DNA of 64,000 bases, taken from NCBI RefSeq assembly GCF_014839805.1, contig NC_051140.1:13103826-13167825 (forward strand). The letters run 5' to 3'. The notes below the pieces were generated by a model. It saw only the letters and a program-made list of their open reading frames with translations. It did not search any database and was not told the origin of the DNA. Source of the DNA: Manduca sexta (taxonomy: Eukaryota > Arthropoda > Insecta > Lepidoptera > Sphingidae). Position numbers and translations under genes: made by a program. How positions within the stretch are numbered: the first letter of the stretch is position 1; each line of letters opens with the position of its first letter. Positions 12,101 to 22,656 of this stretch are shown piece after piece.

Positions 12101-14879
12101 TACGTCTTAAAATTGTTCATAAATTACAATATGCTTTAGTCGTTAGATGCCATTTTATAAATGCCGTGACATAGAAAATGTAAAATTTAAGAAACACGGA
12201 AGGCTATACGCACCTTTTTTTATTGTTTTATAACCTGTTATTTTTTTTATATTAAGTATTTTTATCCTTTACACTAATGTAATTTTGTAGCATAACTGAA
12301 TAAAACCATGTTTTGTTAGTATCAAAAGGTCGCTGTTACCTGCGGAGCTTATTTAAATAAAACTATTCAAATCTTCTGTATTAACCAATAAGTCATGCCT
12401 TGTAAATGATTCCAAGTAACTCTACACGAAAATACAAAATGGAAAAGAAATAAATCGCACAAAACATCCAGGTGGCAATAATTTTTGCATACCTAGTCAG
12501 CAGCGAATTGTGTTAACGTAAAATCATACATTGTATTTTAATTATATCAATCTATCGAATTCGGGTGTTACAACTTCTTTTAATGGATCGGCTTTCGCTC
12601 TGTTTGTACCATAATTTATGCTCACGCCCATGTCACTATAGGGATGAGCAAAATGATATACTCGTATAATGTACTGTTTGCATTTCTATTACCATATTTT
12701 GATATGTAGTAAGCTAATAAGGACGATGAGTATAGATTCAAATAATAAATAACTAAAGTTAATTTTGCGACCAAAGCGTCTATTTAAATTTTGTTTCCGT
12801 GACCGAGGAACCAAAGCTATGACATTACCTGTCTTGCATCCTAAATATTGTGTATCAGATTACCTGAAGGCGTGAGTTATCTCCATCTAGCTCACCTTTT
12901 TTCCTCTTTACTCTTTGCAAAGAAAAAGCTCATAACAAAATAAATCACAATGTGTTATTTATTCTTTTACCTGTACGAAGAACCGGTAAAAATAAAGAAA
13001 TATCCGACAATCGTAAATAACGCAACTTAACTTTTGTGTTTGATTCACTGTCGTCGGATTTTCAAGGTCCTCACCAAAAATGTGTTTATAGCGGAATAAA
13101 AATGCTGAGGTTGTTGTCTTTATTGTCCCCTTGTATGACTTCTTAGACATGACATCATACGCGATGATATTATTTACACTAGTTTTATAATGGACATGGT
13201 ATTTTTTTAAGCTTCCGGCAATTTGCCGCAATCAAAACCATTGAATATAATCAGCCGTTTTTATATTTTCACGCATTAGGTAATCATAATATCAAACGTT
13301 CAAAACGCATTTTTTTTTTATTATACAAATCAAATTTCCTAAAATATAATGGATAAATCAAAAAATAATCATATTAAAAATATTGCTACTCAGTTTTAGC
13401 TTTTTATGGTTTACGCATCCGTATTCTTAATTATTTAATTGCATTTGTAGGGTTTTTATATCAAAATGAGTAAACCGGATGGGACACATCCTCGCACTTT
13501 TATGCGGACTAACCACCTTCTCGATATAAACAGGTTGTTCGTTTAATTGTAAATGGAAATACTGAATCATTTACATGGTATTCACATAGTTTATTAATTA
13601 AATTCTATATTAACATAATGTAATGATGTGTCACAGAAACATACCGATCAGGTTAACTTAACGCACATTTTTTTCGATATTCGTAACCGTCTACTTCGTA
13701 TGTAAAAAATGTGAAACTCAATACCCACAATTTGCAACAAAAACATTAACCTTATATTTAACCGTTCATAATATATGTACACTAAACAGCTATTTTCTTT
13801 CAGGTAAAATTAATAAACACAGAAAATATTGTGATTTTAACTGTTAGAGATGCTTTCCTTGACGATGAGTTCAATATTTTGGCTGAACTAAGCACCGCCC
13901 TTGGGTACGAGGTGAAAGCTCTGAGGTCAACTGTTATGCCCGCTGGCGGTCAAGCAAATCGAGATGGCAGTTCAAGGAAGCAACGTAACACGCAAGCAAC
14001 CGGATCGTCCCTACAGCTTTATATTTATGGAATGATGGAACGTGAACCGGTGTCTGTTGAACGACTCACTGCGTAAGATCTTTATTGATATCTACAATTG
14101 TTAATTTCTTTTCCGTATTTTTATGTTTAGGTTTAATAAATAAATTTTATTGCTTTCAGTGATGTAAATAACAATGCAATAGTCGCGGTCAATGTTGCGA
14201 GCGTCGTATCGTTGGAAGATTATCTAGAAGGTCAAGAGATATGCGTCATTCCAGGACGTGATACCGGCTTGTTGGTAGCGACCATCCTCCTTAGCATCCT
14301 GCTCTTCATACTAATCGTGTTGATAGCCGTATGGTTTATACTAAAGCGGTAAGTTTAAACAAAATACTATTCTAAAAATATCCTTTTACTTGTACTCGAC
14401 TTATGCAATATTTTATTTGCAGACGAAAGGAGCGAAACAATTACGACGAGTTCAGTGACCAAAACAGCTTAGCATCCAGAAATGAGTCACTCGGCTCGCA
14501 ACCAAAAATAATAATTGCACCAAAACCTAGACTTAATATTGATGAAATAAAGAAAAGTGAACGGAGACTTCAAGATATGTTGCAAGCTACTGCTCCAGAG
14601 CCAGAAGTTAGGCCGACGACATCGAGGAACGAATATCCACCAGAATCTAAAGTTGATATGTCACTGATTGATTCTCCAGCACCAGTCGTGACTGTTATAC
14701 AATCAATAGATAAACTAAAGGATGCTACCGATGAATCAGACACAGATGAATTTGGGGAAGTCCCGACTGCTAGAAGAAAATCAGTAGTCACTTTCAATGA
14801 GAATGTAGAAAAGATTATCCATGTGGAAGACAATGATAATTTAAGCGCAGAGCCGGATTACGAGATATATAAATTGTAA
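2..14879 (+). CDS. Cadherin-superfamily membrane protein, 3' part of gene (multi-exon)
   Basis: Joining exons 2-113, 199-519, 618-791, 1169-1297, 1629-1781, 1997-2140, 3000-3130, 3907-4455, 9731-9919, 13804-14072, 14160-14348 and 14423-14879 gives one open frame of 938 residues; the 5' end lies outside the window. It reads as about six cadherin-like repeats of roughly 100 residues, a membrane-adjacent domain (about 604-750), a transmembrane helix (about 761-785, at 14269-14343) and a 153-residue cytoplasmic tail. Family evidence is the NDINDNRPIF linker near 4334-4363, followed by ATDADVGINAALVY at 9731, which are classic cadherin signatures. The other repeat boundaries lack DxNDNxP, so calcium binding there is probably weak or lost. 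Cadherins act in adhesion at the plasma membrane. The tail shows no catenin-binding motif I recognise, so it is non-classical. An insect Cad99C-, Cad89D- or midgut-cadherin-like identity is possible but cannot be settled here. Family call is confident; orthology is not. Confidence 0.85.
199..519 (+). CDS. Cadherin gene exon, second half of one repeat plus first half of the next
   Basis: Acceptor TTTATTTCAG ends at 198 and donor GTACGT begins at 520. It is a phase 1-1 exon of exactly 107 codons. The repeat junction reads TVVAESDLIPIVELVFS, where a calcium-binding DxNDNxP motif would be expected; it is absent. Confidence 0.85.
618..791 (+). CDS. Cadherin gene exon, second half of a repeat
   Basis: Acceptor TTTCTTTCAG ends at 617 and donor GTAGGT begins at 792. 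It is a symmetric phase 1-1 exon of 58 codons ending in a strand-like ARATIVISLNN segment, which joins directly to the next repeat in the exon at 1169. Confidence 0.85.
1169..1297 (+). CDS. Cadherin gene exon, first half of a repeat
   Basis: Acceptor GATTTCAG ends at 1168 and donor GTAAGG begins at 1298. Forty-three codons, phase 1-1. The segment IELDVRFDRVLYDG parallels the start of the previous repeat. Confidence 0.8.
1363..1395 (+). other. Doubtful 33-bp microexon whose donor belongs to a dispersed repeat
   Basis: A 33-bp phase 1-1 segment lies between an ATAG acceptor (ends 1362) and a GTAAGT donor at 1396. It would add 11 residues (GARQISLSEPD plus a shared codon). The paralogous repeats upstream have no such insertion, and splicing 1297 directly to 1629 aligns better with them. 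The donor is the first bases of a dispersed repeat with other copies at 7291 and 27610. It may be an exonised transposon edge or simply not used. It is left out of the main reading. Confidence 0.35.
1396..1535 (+). repeat. Dispersed ~140-bp repeat, copy 1
   Basis: It matches the reverse complement of 27610-27751 along its length, with shared segments such as GGCCGGC...ATAATTGTGTCGACT and CCCACGTAAGTGTGTC. It contains a TCGACT...AGTCGA hairpin. It lies in a cadherin intron, and its first bases form a GTAAGT splice-donor match. Confidence 0.75.
1629..1781 (+). CDS. Cadherin gene exon, second half of a repeat
   Basis: Acceptor TTATTCAG ends at 1628 and donor GTAATC begins at 1782. Fifty-one codons, phase 1-1. 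It ends AILLLVVDHSG, the place where a calcium linker normally sits. Confidence 0.85.
1997..2140 (+). CDS. Cadherin gene exon, first half of a repeat
   Basis: Acceptor TTTTCTTAG ends at 1996 and donor GTAAGT begins at 2141. Forty-eight codons, phase 1-1. The residues EEPSIPVVTFNSPSYSLSV have the layout of the start of a cadherin repeat (proline, then alternating strand residues). Confidence 0.85.
2141..2999 (+). other. Cadherin intron
   Basis: AT-rich intron of 859 bp between GTAAGT and TATTTCCAG. I see no gene, repeat or regulatory site in it. Confidence 0.75.
3000..3130 (+). CDS. Cadherin gene exon, second half of a repeat
   Basis: Acceptor TTTCCAG ends at 2999 and donor GTATGT begins at 3131. 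It ends in phase 0, a phase change from the 1-1 exons upstream. The RLSINDNGEVHLSAPAPSG segment matches the L.I...tG.v.l..p.. pattern of cadherin repeats. Confidence 0.85.
3328..3588. mobile_element. Hairpin MITE, TTA-flanked (PIF/Harbinger-like)
   Basis: An imperfect palindrome of about 260 bp inside the cadherin intron 3131-3906. The left end reads CGCCCGTATTCATAGAC and the right end is the reverse complement of CCCCCTTATTCATAGAC. Both sides are flanked by TTA, the kind of target duplication made by PIF/Harbinger transposases. A second inverted pair inside (AGAGCCGTTGTGATTGGCT against AGCCAATCACTACGGCCC) extends the hairpin. It has no coding capacity. A half copy lies at 58352. Confidence 0.75.
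3907..4455 (+). CDS. Cadherin gene exon with the one canonical calcium linker
   Basis: Acceptor CTTTCACAG ends at 3906 and donor GTAAGT begins at 4456; 183 codons, phase 0-0. It covers the end of one repeat, a long divergent repeat, and the start of the next. NDINDNRPIF (about 4334-4363) is the DxNDNxP motif joining two cadherin repeats, and AIDREHES before it recalls the DRE calcium motif. Confidence 0.9.
7291..7352 (-). repeat. Dispersed ~140-bp repeat, copy 2 (partial)
   Basis: A fragment in antisense orientation to copy 1: GATCAGCC, GGTTCCAACAGGCCGGCAT and ATGTCGACTACCGAGG occur in the same order as in the copy at 27610. It sits in the large cadherin intron. Confidence 0.7.
8322..8355 (+). 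promoter_or_regulatory. Candidate TATA/initiator pair inside a cadherin intron
   Basis: TATATAAATAG begins at 8322 and a good initiator match, TCACACT, has its A at 8350, so the TATA box starts 28 bases upstream. The surrounding 8140-8580 is less AT-rich than the rest of the intron. It could be an internal promoter of the cadherin gene, a nested transcript, or chance; no exon could be joined to it. Confidence 0.25.
9731..9919 (+). CDS. Cadherin gene exon with DAD motif
   Basis: Acceptor TTGTTTTCAG ends at 9730 and donor GTAAGT begins at 9920; 63 codons, phase 0-0. ATDADVGINAALVYW carries the conserved DAD calcium motif, followed by the TGFVHVRDG turn and HATDRRGTGLSG, so the last repeat is closest to canonical. 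Confidence 0.9.
9920..13803 (+). other. Cadherin intron (3.9 kb)
   Basis: Intron between GTAAGT and TTTCTTTCAG. Apart from the foldback element at 10420-11587 it is AT-rich DNA in which I see nothing further. Confidence 0.75.
10420..11587. mobile_element. Long foldback element, TA-flanked (Tc1/mariner-like MITE)
   Basis: A 1,168-bp inverted-repeat element. Arms of roughly 475-495 bp (about 10420-10912 and 11113-11587) are near-complementary throughout, separated by about 200 bp. It begins GTCCATTGAAA, ends TTTTCAATGGAC, and is flanked by TA on both sides, as expected for Tc1/mariner transposition. There is no transposase frame. A 200-bp relative lies at 42820-43019. Confidence 0.8.
13804..14072 (+). 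CDS. Cadherin gene exon, membrane-adjacent domain
   Basis: Acceptor TTTCTTTCAG ends at 13803 and donor GTAAGA begins at 14073. It starts in phase 0 and ends two bases into a codon. It encodes VILTVRDAFLDDEFNILAEL and later LQLYIYGMMEREPVSVERLT. The layout (strand, helix, strand, then a hydrophobic strand before the membrane) resembles the membrane-adjacent domain of long non-classical cadherins. A basic, polar loop of about 25 residues interrupts it. Confidence 0.85.
14160..14348 (+). CDS. Cadherin gene exon, transmembrane segment
   Basis: Acceptor TGCTTTCAG ends at 14159 and donor GTAAGT begins at 14349. It encodes the end of the membrane-adjacent domain, a lone cysteine (EICVIPGRD) and a 25-residue hydrophobic helix (14269-14343), followed by a basic stop-transfer sequence that continues into the last exon. 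Confidence 0.92.
14423..14879 (+). CDS. Cadherin gene last exon, cytoplasmic tail
   Basis: Acceptor TTATTTGCAG ends at 14422; the stop is TAA at 14877-14879. The tail begins RRKERNNYDEF. It is rich in Ser, Pro and acidic residues (DESDTDEFGE), has a possible kinase site (ARRKSVV), and ends DYEIYKL, which could be a C-terminal ligand motif. I see no beta-catenin-binding sequence. Confidence 0.92.
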
Positions 14880-15067
14880 ATATAATATAGCGAATCACGC
14901 CTGTTAGATGGCATGTTTCTGACGCATTAACAATTCTGCGTAAATCGCCTATGTAATACAAAGATACTCAAACAAAGCCATCTTTTACTTGTATATATAG
15001 GTAAAATGCTGTGACTAACATAAATTGAGATAAGTTAAGTCTATATTTAGTTGTATACTAAAAATAT

Positions 15068-15073
15068 AATAAA
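15068..15073 (+). terminator. Candidate poly(A) signal of the cadherin gene
   Basis: AATAAA occurs 189 bases after the stop codon, in AT-rich 3' UTR-like DNA. It is the first exact match downstream of the stop. Confidence 0.55.
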
Positions 15074-15517
15074 ATTTATTTATTTATAATTAAACTATTT
15101 ATTAAGTACATCATAAATGAAAAGTATTACTATAATATCTTGCTTGTACCTAATCATTAAACCCTGAAGACAGACTATGCGTAATATAGTCATTAATTGT
15201 CTATAATAGTTATTGGTGCTAATGAATTTTCATTAGCATCTCCATGCTTTACAAAAATGGTTTATTAAATAAATATCGGAAATCTCATAGACAGCAAATA
15301 CTTCAAATCATTTTGTTTACGGAACAATGAGAGTGAAGAACACGTGTAAGTATATTCGAAGGTAAAGTTAACTCCATGAACAGAAATTCTTGATGATTTT
15401 GACCATGATCTTATATGAAGATGTCGCATTTTAGATTGAAGGGACAGTTCCTGCAACAATAAAAAGTTCTTACGGTTATGTGTAGATACCTATAGGAATT
15501 GTTAATACTAAGGAGAA

Positions 15518-15875
15518 GACTGTCTCGGTAGCCTAACATGGTACGAGTACAACTACCGCACTGAGGTCCTAGGTTCGAATCCCGGGTCGGGTCAAATTAA
15601 TTGTGACTGGGTTTTTACATCTTAAAACATTACTCAGTCGCAGCTCGGAGTCAAGAAGTTTGGCGACGTGATACCCCTATACCTCGGAAAGCACGTAGAG
15701 CGGTTATTCCTGCGCTTGATCTCTCTGCGAACATGTCGGATTGCCGTCTCACCGGACTATGAGAGTGAAGGACGGAAAGTGCACCTGTGTGTTGCGCACA
15801 CACTTGTGCACTGTAATATATCCTGCGTACTTGGCTGATCTCCGTTGAAATTGGCCGCCGTGGGCGAAATTCGGA
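15518..15875 (+). mobile_element. tRNA-derived SINE, subfamily A
   Basis: The head holds an RNA polymerase III box B, GGTTCGAATCC at 15572-15582, after a box A-like stretch (CGGTAGCCTAACATGG). The sequence from there through CAGCTCGGAGTC matches the SINE at 44941. The tail after that point is different, so the two share a head but not a body. The 3' end is approximate, and box A is degenerate. Confidence 0.65.
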
Positions 15876-18800
15876 ATTTATGAAACAAACCCTAAGGCTA
15901 ATCAACTAAATTATTAGTATTACTCCGGAAAGAAATGTTACACGCAATTTTATCTATTAGAACAAGTTGGTACCTAGCGAACATTAGACAAGTGGGACTA
16001 TATATCAAATTAACGATGAAATTATAATCCACCGGATACCGAAGGTGCTTGACCCAACATATATTTTATTTTTTCACGTCGAAATCCATTTACATATTTC
16101 TGTGGAATTCGCGAGCCTAAATATTCCTCTTTCTCTCTCCCTCTCTATGTCTTTCTCTTTCTTTTATCCTCACAGCTCTTGCAAAAGCAGACCCTTGAAC
16201 ATTCAATTCAAGTTCGAGGAGCAAGCAACAAAAAAAAAAACTATCGCATTTCAATTATAAGTATTCTAACCAATTTAAATTATGCGGATATCAATTATAT
16301 TTCGCCCACTTCGAATGCGCATGATATTGTTTTAGACTAGGTACCTAACCTAAATACTTAATATTAAATATAATATAACACTAGAACACCCGTGAATCTT
16401 TCCAGTCAGGGAGCAACTGATGAACCAACAATTGCCAATCTTTTTCTGTCCTAAATGATATGAAACCAGCCTATCGGCATATTTGGCTAAAATTGCAGTC
16501 CATGGATATACTCTTATTTTTTTATAAATGTATAAAAAATGTACTTGTCTGATTTTGGAATCAAATCCAACGTTCACTTCGCTAATGACAACTGGGCATT
16601 AAACTAATAAATCAATAATTTTATAAATACAAAAAAAATGAGATATTTTATTATCTATAAGCGCCAAGGGTTTCGAGTGCCTAAAGCACTCACCCAAAAG
16701 ACCTGTGCGTTTGTATAAGCCGGCCCTGTCAGGCTGACAAACGTATAGTCAGGTAAAAAAAATAGGTATAAGTGCTGATATAAAACTATTTTTCGGATTT
16801 TTAATACCCGCGTTAAAATCTGTAAAATAGTTTTCGTAAACATAATAAATCAATATCTGTAACTACTGTTATTGATATAGTACATAAATACCAATTGCAT
16901 CCGTTCGTACACGTCGCCCCCAGCAAAACAAACTGACTCCATCTAATCTCATAACGGTTCGACGGCAATTCTGCCCCACCCAAAATGATAACTCGTCGCT
17001 AAAAACTGTTATCTACGACCGCCTAACGATCCTAAAATATTTTTTTAGTCAATTAATGTACCAAATTCGGACAACATTTGCAAGGCATTGTCCTCTTTAT
17101 TGCCGTCCCTAAGATACCATCAGCTGTCCGAAATATTTTATTGTTCTTATGTTATTTCTACTGTAGATATTTAATACACTCTAACAAAAACAGGTGGGCT
17201 GTGAGACATTAAAGTTGCAGTCAAGTTTTATATTTTTGTCCTTGCAACACGGTACCAGTCAGGTTTTCATTTAATTGATGATGCCTCGTTACTTGAGTCA
17301 TAATCACATTCGCTATATGTAAATTTAAACAATAATACCAATGAACACAATCGCTCGTCGAGTCAAAGAGATGAATTCATTATTGCCAGTTATTTTCGTC
17401 TAACAACTTCTATTATTAAATCTATTTCAAACGCATCAAAATCGTTAAGTGAGATGATGTTTGAACCGACTAAATAGTATGCATGTAACACTAAAAACAA
17501 ACAAATTAAAACTATGGAAACTATGTGTGTCGGTCAACTTTAAACGTATATTTTATGATATAAGTAGTTAGTATAGGAATTTTCCGAATACGAAGATCGT
17601 TGGATATTTTCAATGAAAATAACGTTTCATGAAAACGGGTTACTAAGGATCCGATTTTTCTAATGAATCGACTATAGTTAGTTTAAAAACGATGTTTTAA
17701 TATGCTTTTAATGCATAACGCCTCCTATTAATATCCTGTACTTACATTAAAATTCAATACGAAAATAATTTCAAACATTCCCACTGTTTCACACCAACGA
17801 AATACTATAAAAACCGGTTTATGATTTTCACAAGAAACCATTATGAATTCCTTAAACCCGCTCTTCAAAAACAATGTGGATTTCGTGTTGATACCTAACC
17901 TCATTCCCCGCTCTAATTCCATTAAGCATTTGCAGTACATTTTTAAGGCTGCCATCAAAGGAAAAGGTTGTTCCTAAGATTATTATATTTAAATAGTTAG
18001 TTACCCTTCCATTTTTTATAACGGCGGAAAAGTGGTTGTGGATGATCATTTAAAAAATTCATTAAATCTCGATTATGTTGTTAGTTCTATCTACTTATAG
18101 GCTCTGGTTATGTCCTATGTACCTTATTTTTTCTTTCCTAATGGTAGATATGAACGTAATGTTAAACTATTAATTATAAAAATATCCGTACCAATTATTT
18201 ACGTTAAAGGTATTTAGCTAACGCCCTTAATAAAATATACACTTTGTACTCTATGTTTTGCAACTGGCCTCGTTGTGAATATTAATTGAACACAGAACGC
18301 GATCTATGGCCGGGCTAACTTTATAAAAAGGTAGAAGATTAAAAGAAACGCAGAAAACATTAATAAATACTTCAGTGATTTTATTTTAGAATCTTGTGTT
18401 TCCCAAAGACGCCATTTTATGGGAGTATCTGTCACAAACACGATTACGAGACAATACGTCTCCTGCTAGCGCATGATCAAAACAAAAGCGTTATAAAATT
18501 TAACTGGGGCGACTGGATTATACTGCGGGATGTGGTAAGGAAAACATTGTGCAAGTTTCTGAACATTCTAGCCAAACAACATTTTAGTTGATTCCAGTGC
18601 TACACGTATAACTGTCAGAAAGTTGGAACAATATAATATTGTAAACTCGTATGTACAGTTATACATCGGTTGACCGCCTTTTAATCCACCTATAAAATGT
18701 TGCGAGGTGGTTTGATATAATGTAACGTTTTAGGTATCAAGAATATAAATAACTAGCACCGGAATTTGAGTATCGATGACAATTTTTTAATATGAAAGAT

Positions 18801-20804
18801 GTCATTTAACTGTAAAACCACGTGTTAATTTCATTTTACGCTCATAAAGCTAAAATTCTGTTGACCATAAATATTTTTATGACAATTTACCATATTAATT
18901 CCTTTTTATTGATACGTAAACACCTATTTGTGATGTTTTATTCTTTAATGAAGCGGAGAAAGGATAATTAAACAAATTAGGAATTCTTCTCAAGTTCGTC
19001 ATAACAAAAACAACTTTATTATTATCCAAACGACAAAACAACACGTAAATTAACATTGTTTTATTCTCGAAGAAATCATTAAAATAATGTTATATAAAAT
19101 TAAATTTTAGAAAATATCATAAAGTCATAACCTTTTGGAAGACTGCAGCGCTTAGGCCATGATGTTATACTATATAGTTGAATACACACTATGTTTTGAA
19201 TCCGTGTCGCACAGGAATAGCAAGTTACTGCTTAACGAACTGCCACAGTGAATATGAACCAAAAATGACCTCTAATCTTAATGTAGACAAATTTCAAATC
19301 CACTTCCAGTTATCCTATTATAACAGGCATAACAATCCAGAACTAGGTCTGCTGCTAATATATTGCTATAAAAAAAACGAAATTCGTATTTTTCTTTCTT
19401 ATTTTACCCTAACGCTCGGGTACGGAAATAAAAATCTATACCTATTTTTAATAAACCTTCAAACAGTTTTGAAATAAGAATTGAATTCAATATTTTACTC
19501 CCGTTTTAAAACATAGTATATCTTAACATATGTTTATTTCCTGCAAAACCAAATTACATTTAATGTGTATAAAAAGGTGATAAACAGTTTTGAATAAAAG
19601 CAGGTTTTACGTATATTTAATAAAAATATATTAGTAATATTTTACGGATATTATCCTACTTAATACTAAGAATGTGAAAGTTAACGATGTTTGTATATCT
19701 GTTTGAAATCAACACATAAACTGCTAAATAGATTTACATAGAACATAGATTGACCAAGTCTTCATTAACACATAAGCTATTTTATATGCCAGAGAAGTGT
19801 ACATTCCTTCCGGACTTTCCCAGACACATAAATTAAAGGACGAAGAAGCGAGCAAAAACTTTTATGCTAGTTTTTATAAATATAGTGCATAAAACACATG
19901 AATGACAGTTTCCATACTAACTTTCGCGATCTCCGAGGCCTAGGCTTTCGATCTTCATTATATGCAATAGTCAGTGTTTATGTACATGCTCTTAAGCAAT
20001 CACTAATCATACACTAGAATGCGTGGGCACAATTGGTGTGAAACAACATTTGTGTAACCACTTGAAGACCACGATTTTATTATTCAAACTCCTGCTATAT
20101 GGCAATCAGTTTTCAGTCAAGCAAATAAACATGACATCATTCAGTTGTCAAAGTCCTGCTTTATTTGAACACGAATTTTATTGGAGGTTGTCTGTTCACT
20201 TAGCAACACTGTATAGGACATATCTATTATAAAGAGAACAATAAGGCAGTGTCTACGTAAAACTTCAGTAACAACAAAATGGATTTACAACTTGGATGTA
20301 ATTGTTCTTAACAACTCGTTATATGAAAACACATAACAAAATTGATGTAGACATTATATTAACACGTTCACTTACTTTTATGACAAATTATTTGCTAACT
20401 TGCGAAATGATCATAATATCATGTATTATATTCTGTGACTAGATACTTGACTTTGTGATAATAGTAAACAACCTTACGCCTTCAGAATATTTTAATGCAA
20501 TTATTATAGTATATATTGTAAATGCAAACAATCCAATTGACACGGTATCAACCTTCCGAATGCATTGCATTTATATTTAGGATTGCTTTAGCATTTTATT
20601 CACAGTAATAATCAAAAGTACAAGCATGAAATGGTCTTTATGCAATATATTTTCATGTCAAAATGTAATTTTGAATTATATGTTTTATAGTTTTTAATTA
20701 AAAAAACATTTTTAATGGTGTTATGTAGAACAAAATTTATTAACAACAATTACTTCTGACTTTTTGCATACTAATGACTAGGCGTTGCCAATGAAATTGA
20801 CCGA

Positions 20805-21190
20805 TTTTTTTTTTTATTGAATGACGAGACGAGATTGCCTTTCGCCTGATGGTAAGCGATACGGCTCTCCATAAACAGAAGAAATACCATTCATTACCTT
20901 GAATTGCAAACTATCGTTTGGTATTCTACAGCGCTCGCCATCCTGAAGTATTATTATGTCCAGTAGTTACACTGGCTACAATTTCCTTCAAACCGGAACG
21001 CAACAGTGACTACACACTGCTACTTGGCGGCAGAAATAGACATCGTGGTGATACCTACCCAGGCGGACTCTCACATATGAGAGACCAACCACCAATACAA
21101 GGAGTGATAGGCTTTTCCCGCTATAAAATTACTGAAGCGATCCGCAGCCCAGTCGGGCCAGGGCGCCAGCGCCATCTACTTGAAAAAAAA
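20805..21190 (-). mobile_element. LINE-type 3' end fragment, antisense
   Basis: Starts with a poly(T) run at 20805, which is the poly(A) tail of an element on the minus strand. The adjoining TTTCGCCTGATGGTAAGCG, the AAACCGGAACGCAACAGTGA block and the CTTGGCGGCAGAAATAGACA block occur in reverse complement at 26760-27003. No coding sequence is left. Confidence 0.65.
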
Positions 21191-21808
21191 ACAATATAAA
21201 AAATTTACCATTGACGATTTCATATATGACACAGAATATCGACGCGATGTGAAGTGCCAACTCTGAGATTCCATGTAATCAATGATTTGTCTTCTCACGA
21301 CGTGAATAGATAGTAGAGATCCATATTTACGCGTATGACATCATTTATCATATCAAAATTAAAATATTACACAAAACTTATAAACCAAAATTGATTCTAA
21401 CATTTTCATGTATTATGTGACTACGTAATATAGTGGGAGCTAAATATAAAATATCTTATTTAACATATTCTAATATGCATCTATTCATCATGTTTGTCTA
21501 GCGGGTTGAACTTATAACACTAAAGTGACATAATATGGATGAGACACATGAACCATCGACCGCATTGCATAAGTATTGAAGCTTTCAGACGCTTACGCAA
21601 ACAATCGTGCAGGACTCGTGCGATTACGTTATTTATAACAACAAAAATAACAATACATATAGTATAGAATAATATAAGTCTCTTTATATATCAGGTTGTC
21701 TAGAAAAGATCGCTGTTTAGCGAAAAGACCGCCTATTGATGTACTTTTTTATATGATATAATAATTGTTATTCATTTTTCTGTATTTGGTGTATACAATA
21801 AAGTGTTA

Positions 21809-21834
21809 CATTCATTCATTCATTCATTCATTCA
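21809..21834 (+). repeat. (ATTC)n microsatellite
   Basis: About six ATTC units follow GTATACAATAAAGTG. This combination commonly marks the 3' tail of a retroelement, but no body can be recognised upstream. Confidence 0.7.
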
Positions 21835-22095
21835 ATAATGATAATCACTGCCATCCTCGCCTATAAGCTCTTGGAGTAATGATGCCTACTGCGTATATGA
21901 GCTGTCAAGTAAGAAGGGTTTCTCGATCTAAATTCCCCAAAGGGAGTTAGACTGACGGCTGATCGCTTCCGTAATATACGTAAAGATGTGTTGTACCAAC
22001 TCTGCATTGGAGTAAATAAGGTCATACAAACAACATTTTTGATAAACGGAATTGCGATATTTCAAGTCAGTTGTCTTTTGAACAATATGTAACAT

Positions 22096-22656
22096 ATGTT
22101 AAAAAAAATACCCAAAAAGTCCAACCTAAGATTTTCCTGGATACGCTCCTGGTTTCATACACTGAAAGAACCCTTATACTTTGTCCGTCTGTCTGTTTGT
22201 CTAAATCTATTTTTCCCAGAAACGTGTAAACATATCAAGTTGAAATTGATGTCTGCGATTTCTTTCAGCTGCGAAAACTTCAAACTTATAAGTCAACGCG
22301 ATCAGAAGATATGACCATTTATGTCGCATATTTTGCGATTTCACAAGGGATTCAACACGTATAGGGTACTTTCCGTTGACCTAGAATCATGAAATTTGAC
22401 AATGAGTAAATCTGATGTCTTATTGTACATCTAAAGGGTAAAGTTTCAAAACCGTAAAATTGTAAGTACTTTATTCCCAAAGAAAAATTACTATTACAAA
22501 CATATTATATGCGATTGGTGCAATAACCGTGTCTAGGGATCGAAAGGCAAAGTTAAGTTTGTCACGTTTGAACTTGTATACTTACATACATTACCTATAA
22601 ATTTGTGCGAAAACCCTCGGTGTGTGAGTCCAACTCGCACTTGTCCGGTTTTTAGT
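22096..22656 (+). repeat. Old dispersed element with a conserved 3' motif
   Basis: It contains a CTTTGTCCGTCTGTCTGTTT stretch at about 22178 and ends in ACCCTCGG, GTCCAACTCGCACTTG and CCGGTTTTT around 22613-22653. From general knowledge this GAGTC-GACTCGCACTTG-CCGG ending is widespread in lepidopteran genomes. Class unknown; no intact frame. Confidence 0.5.
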
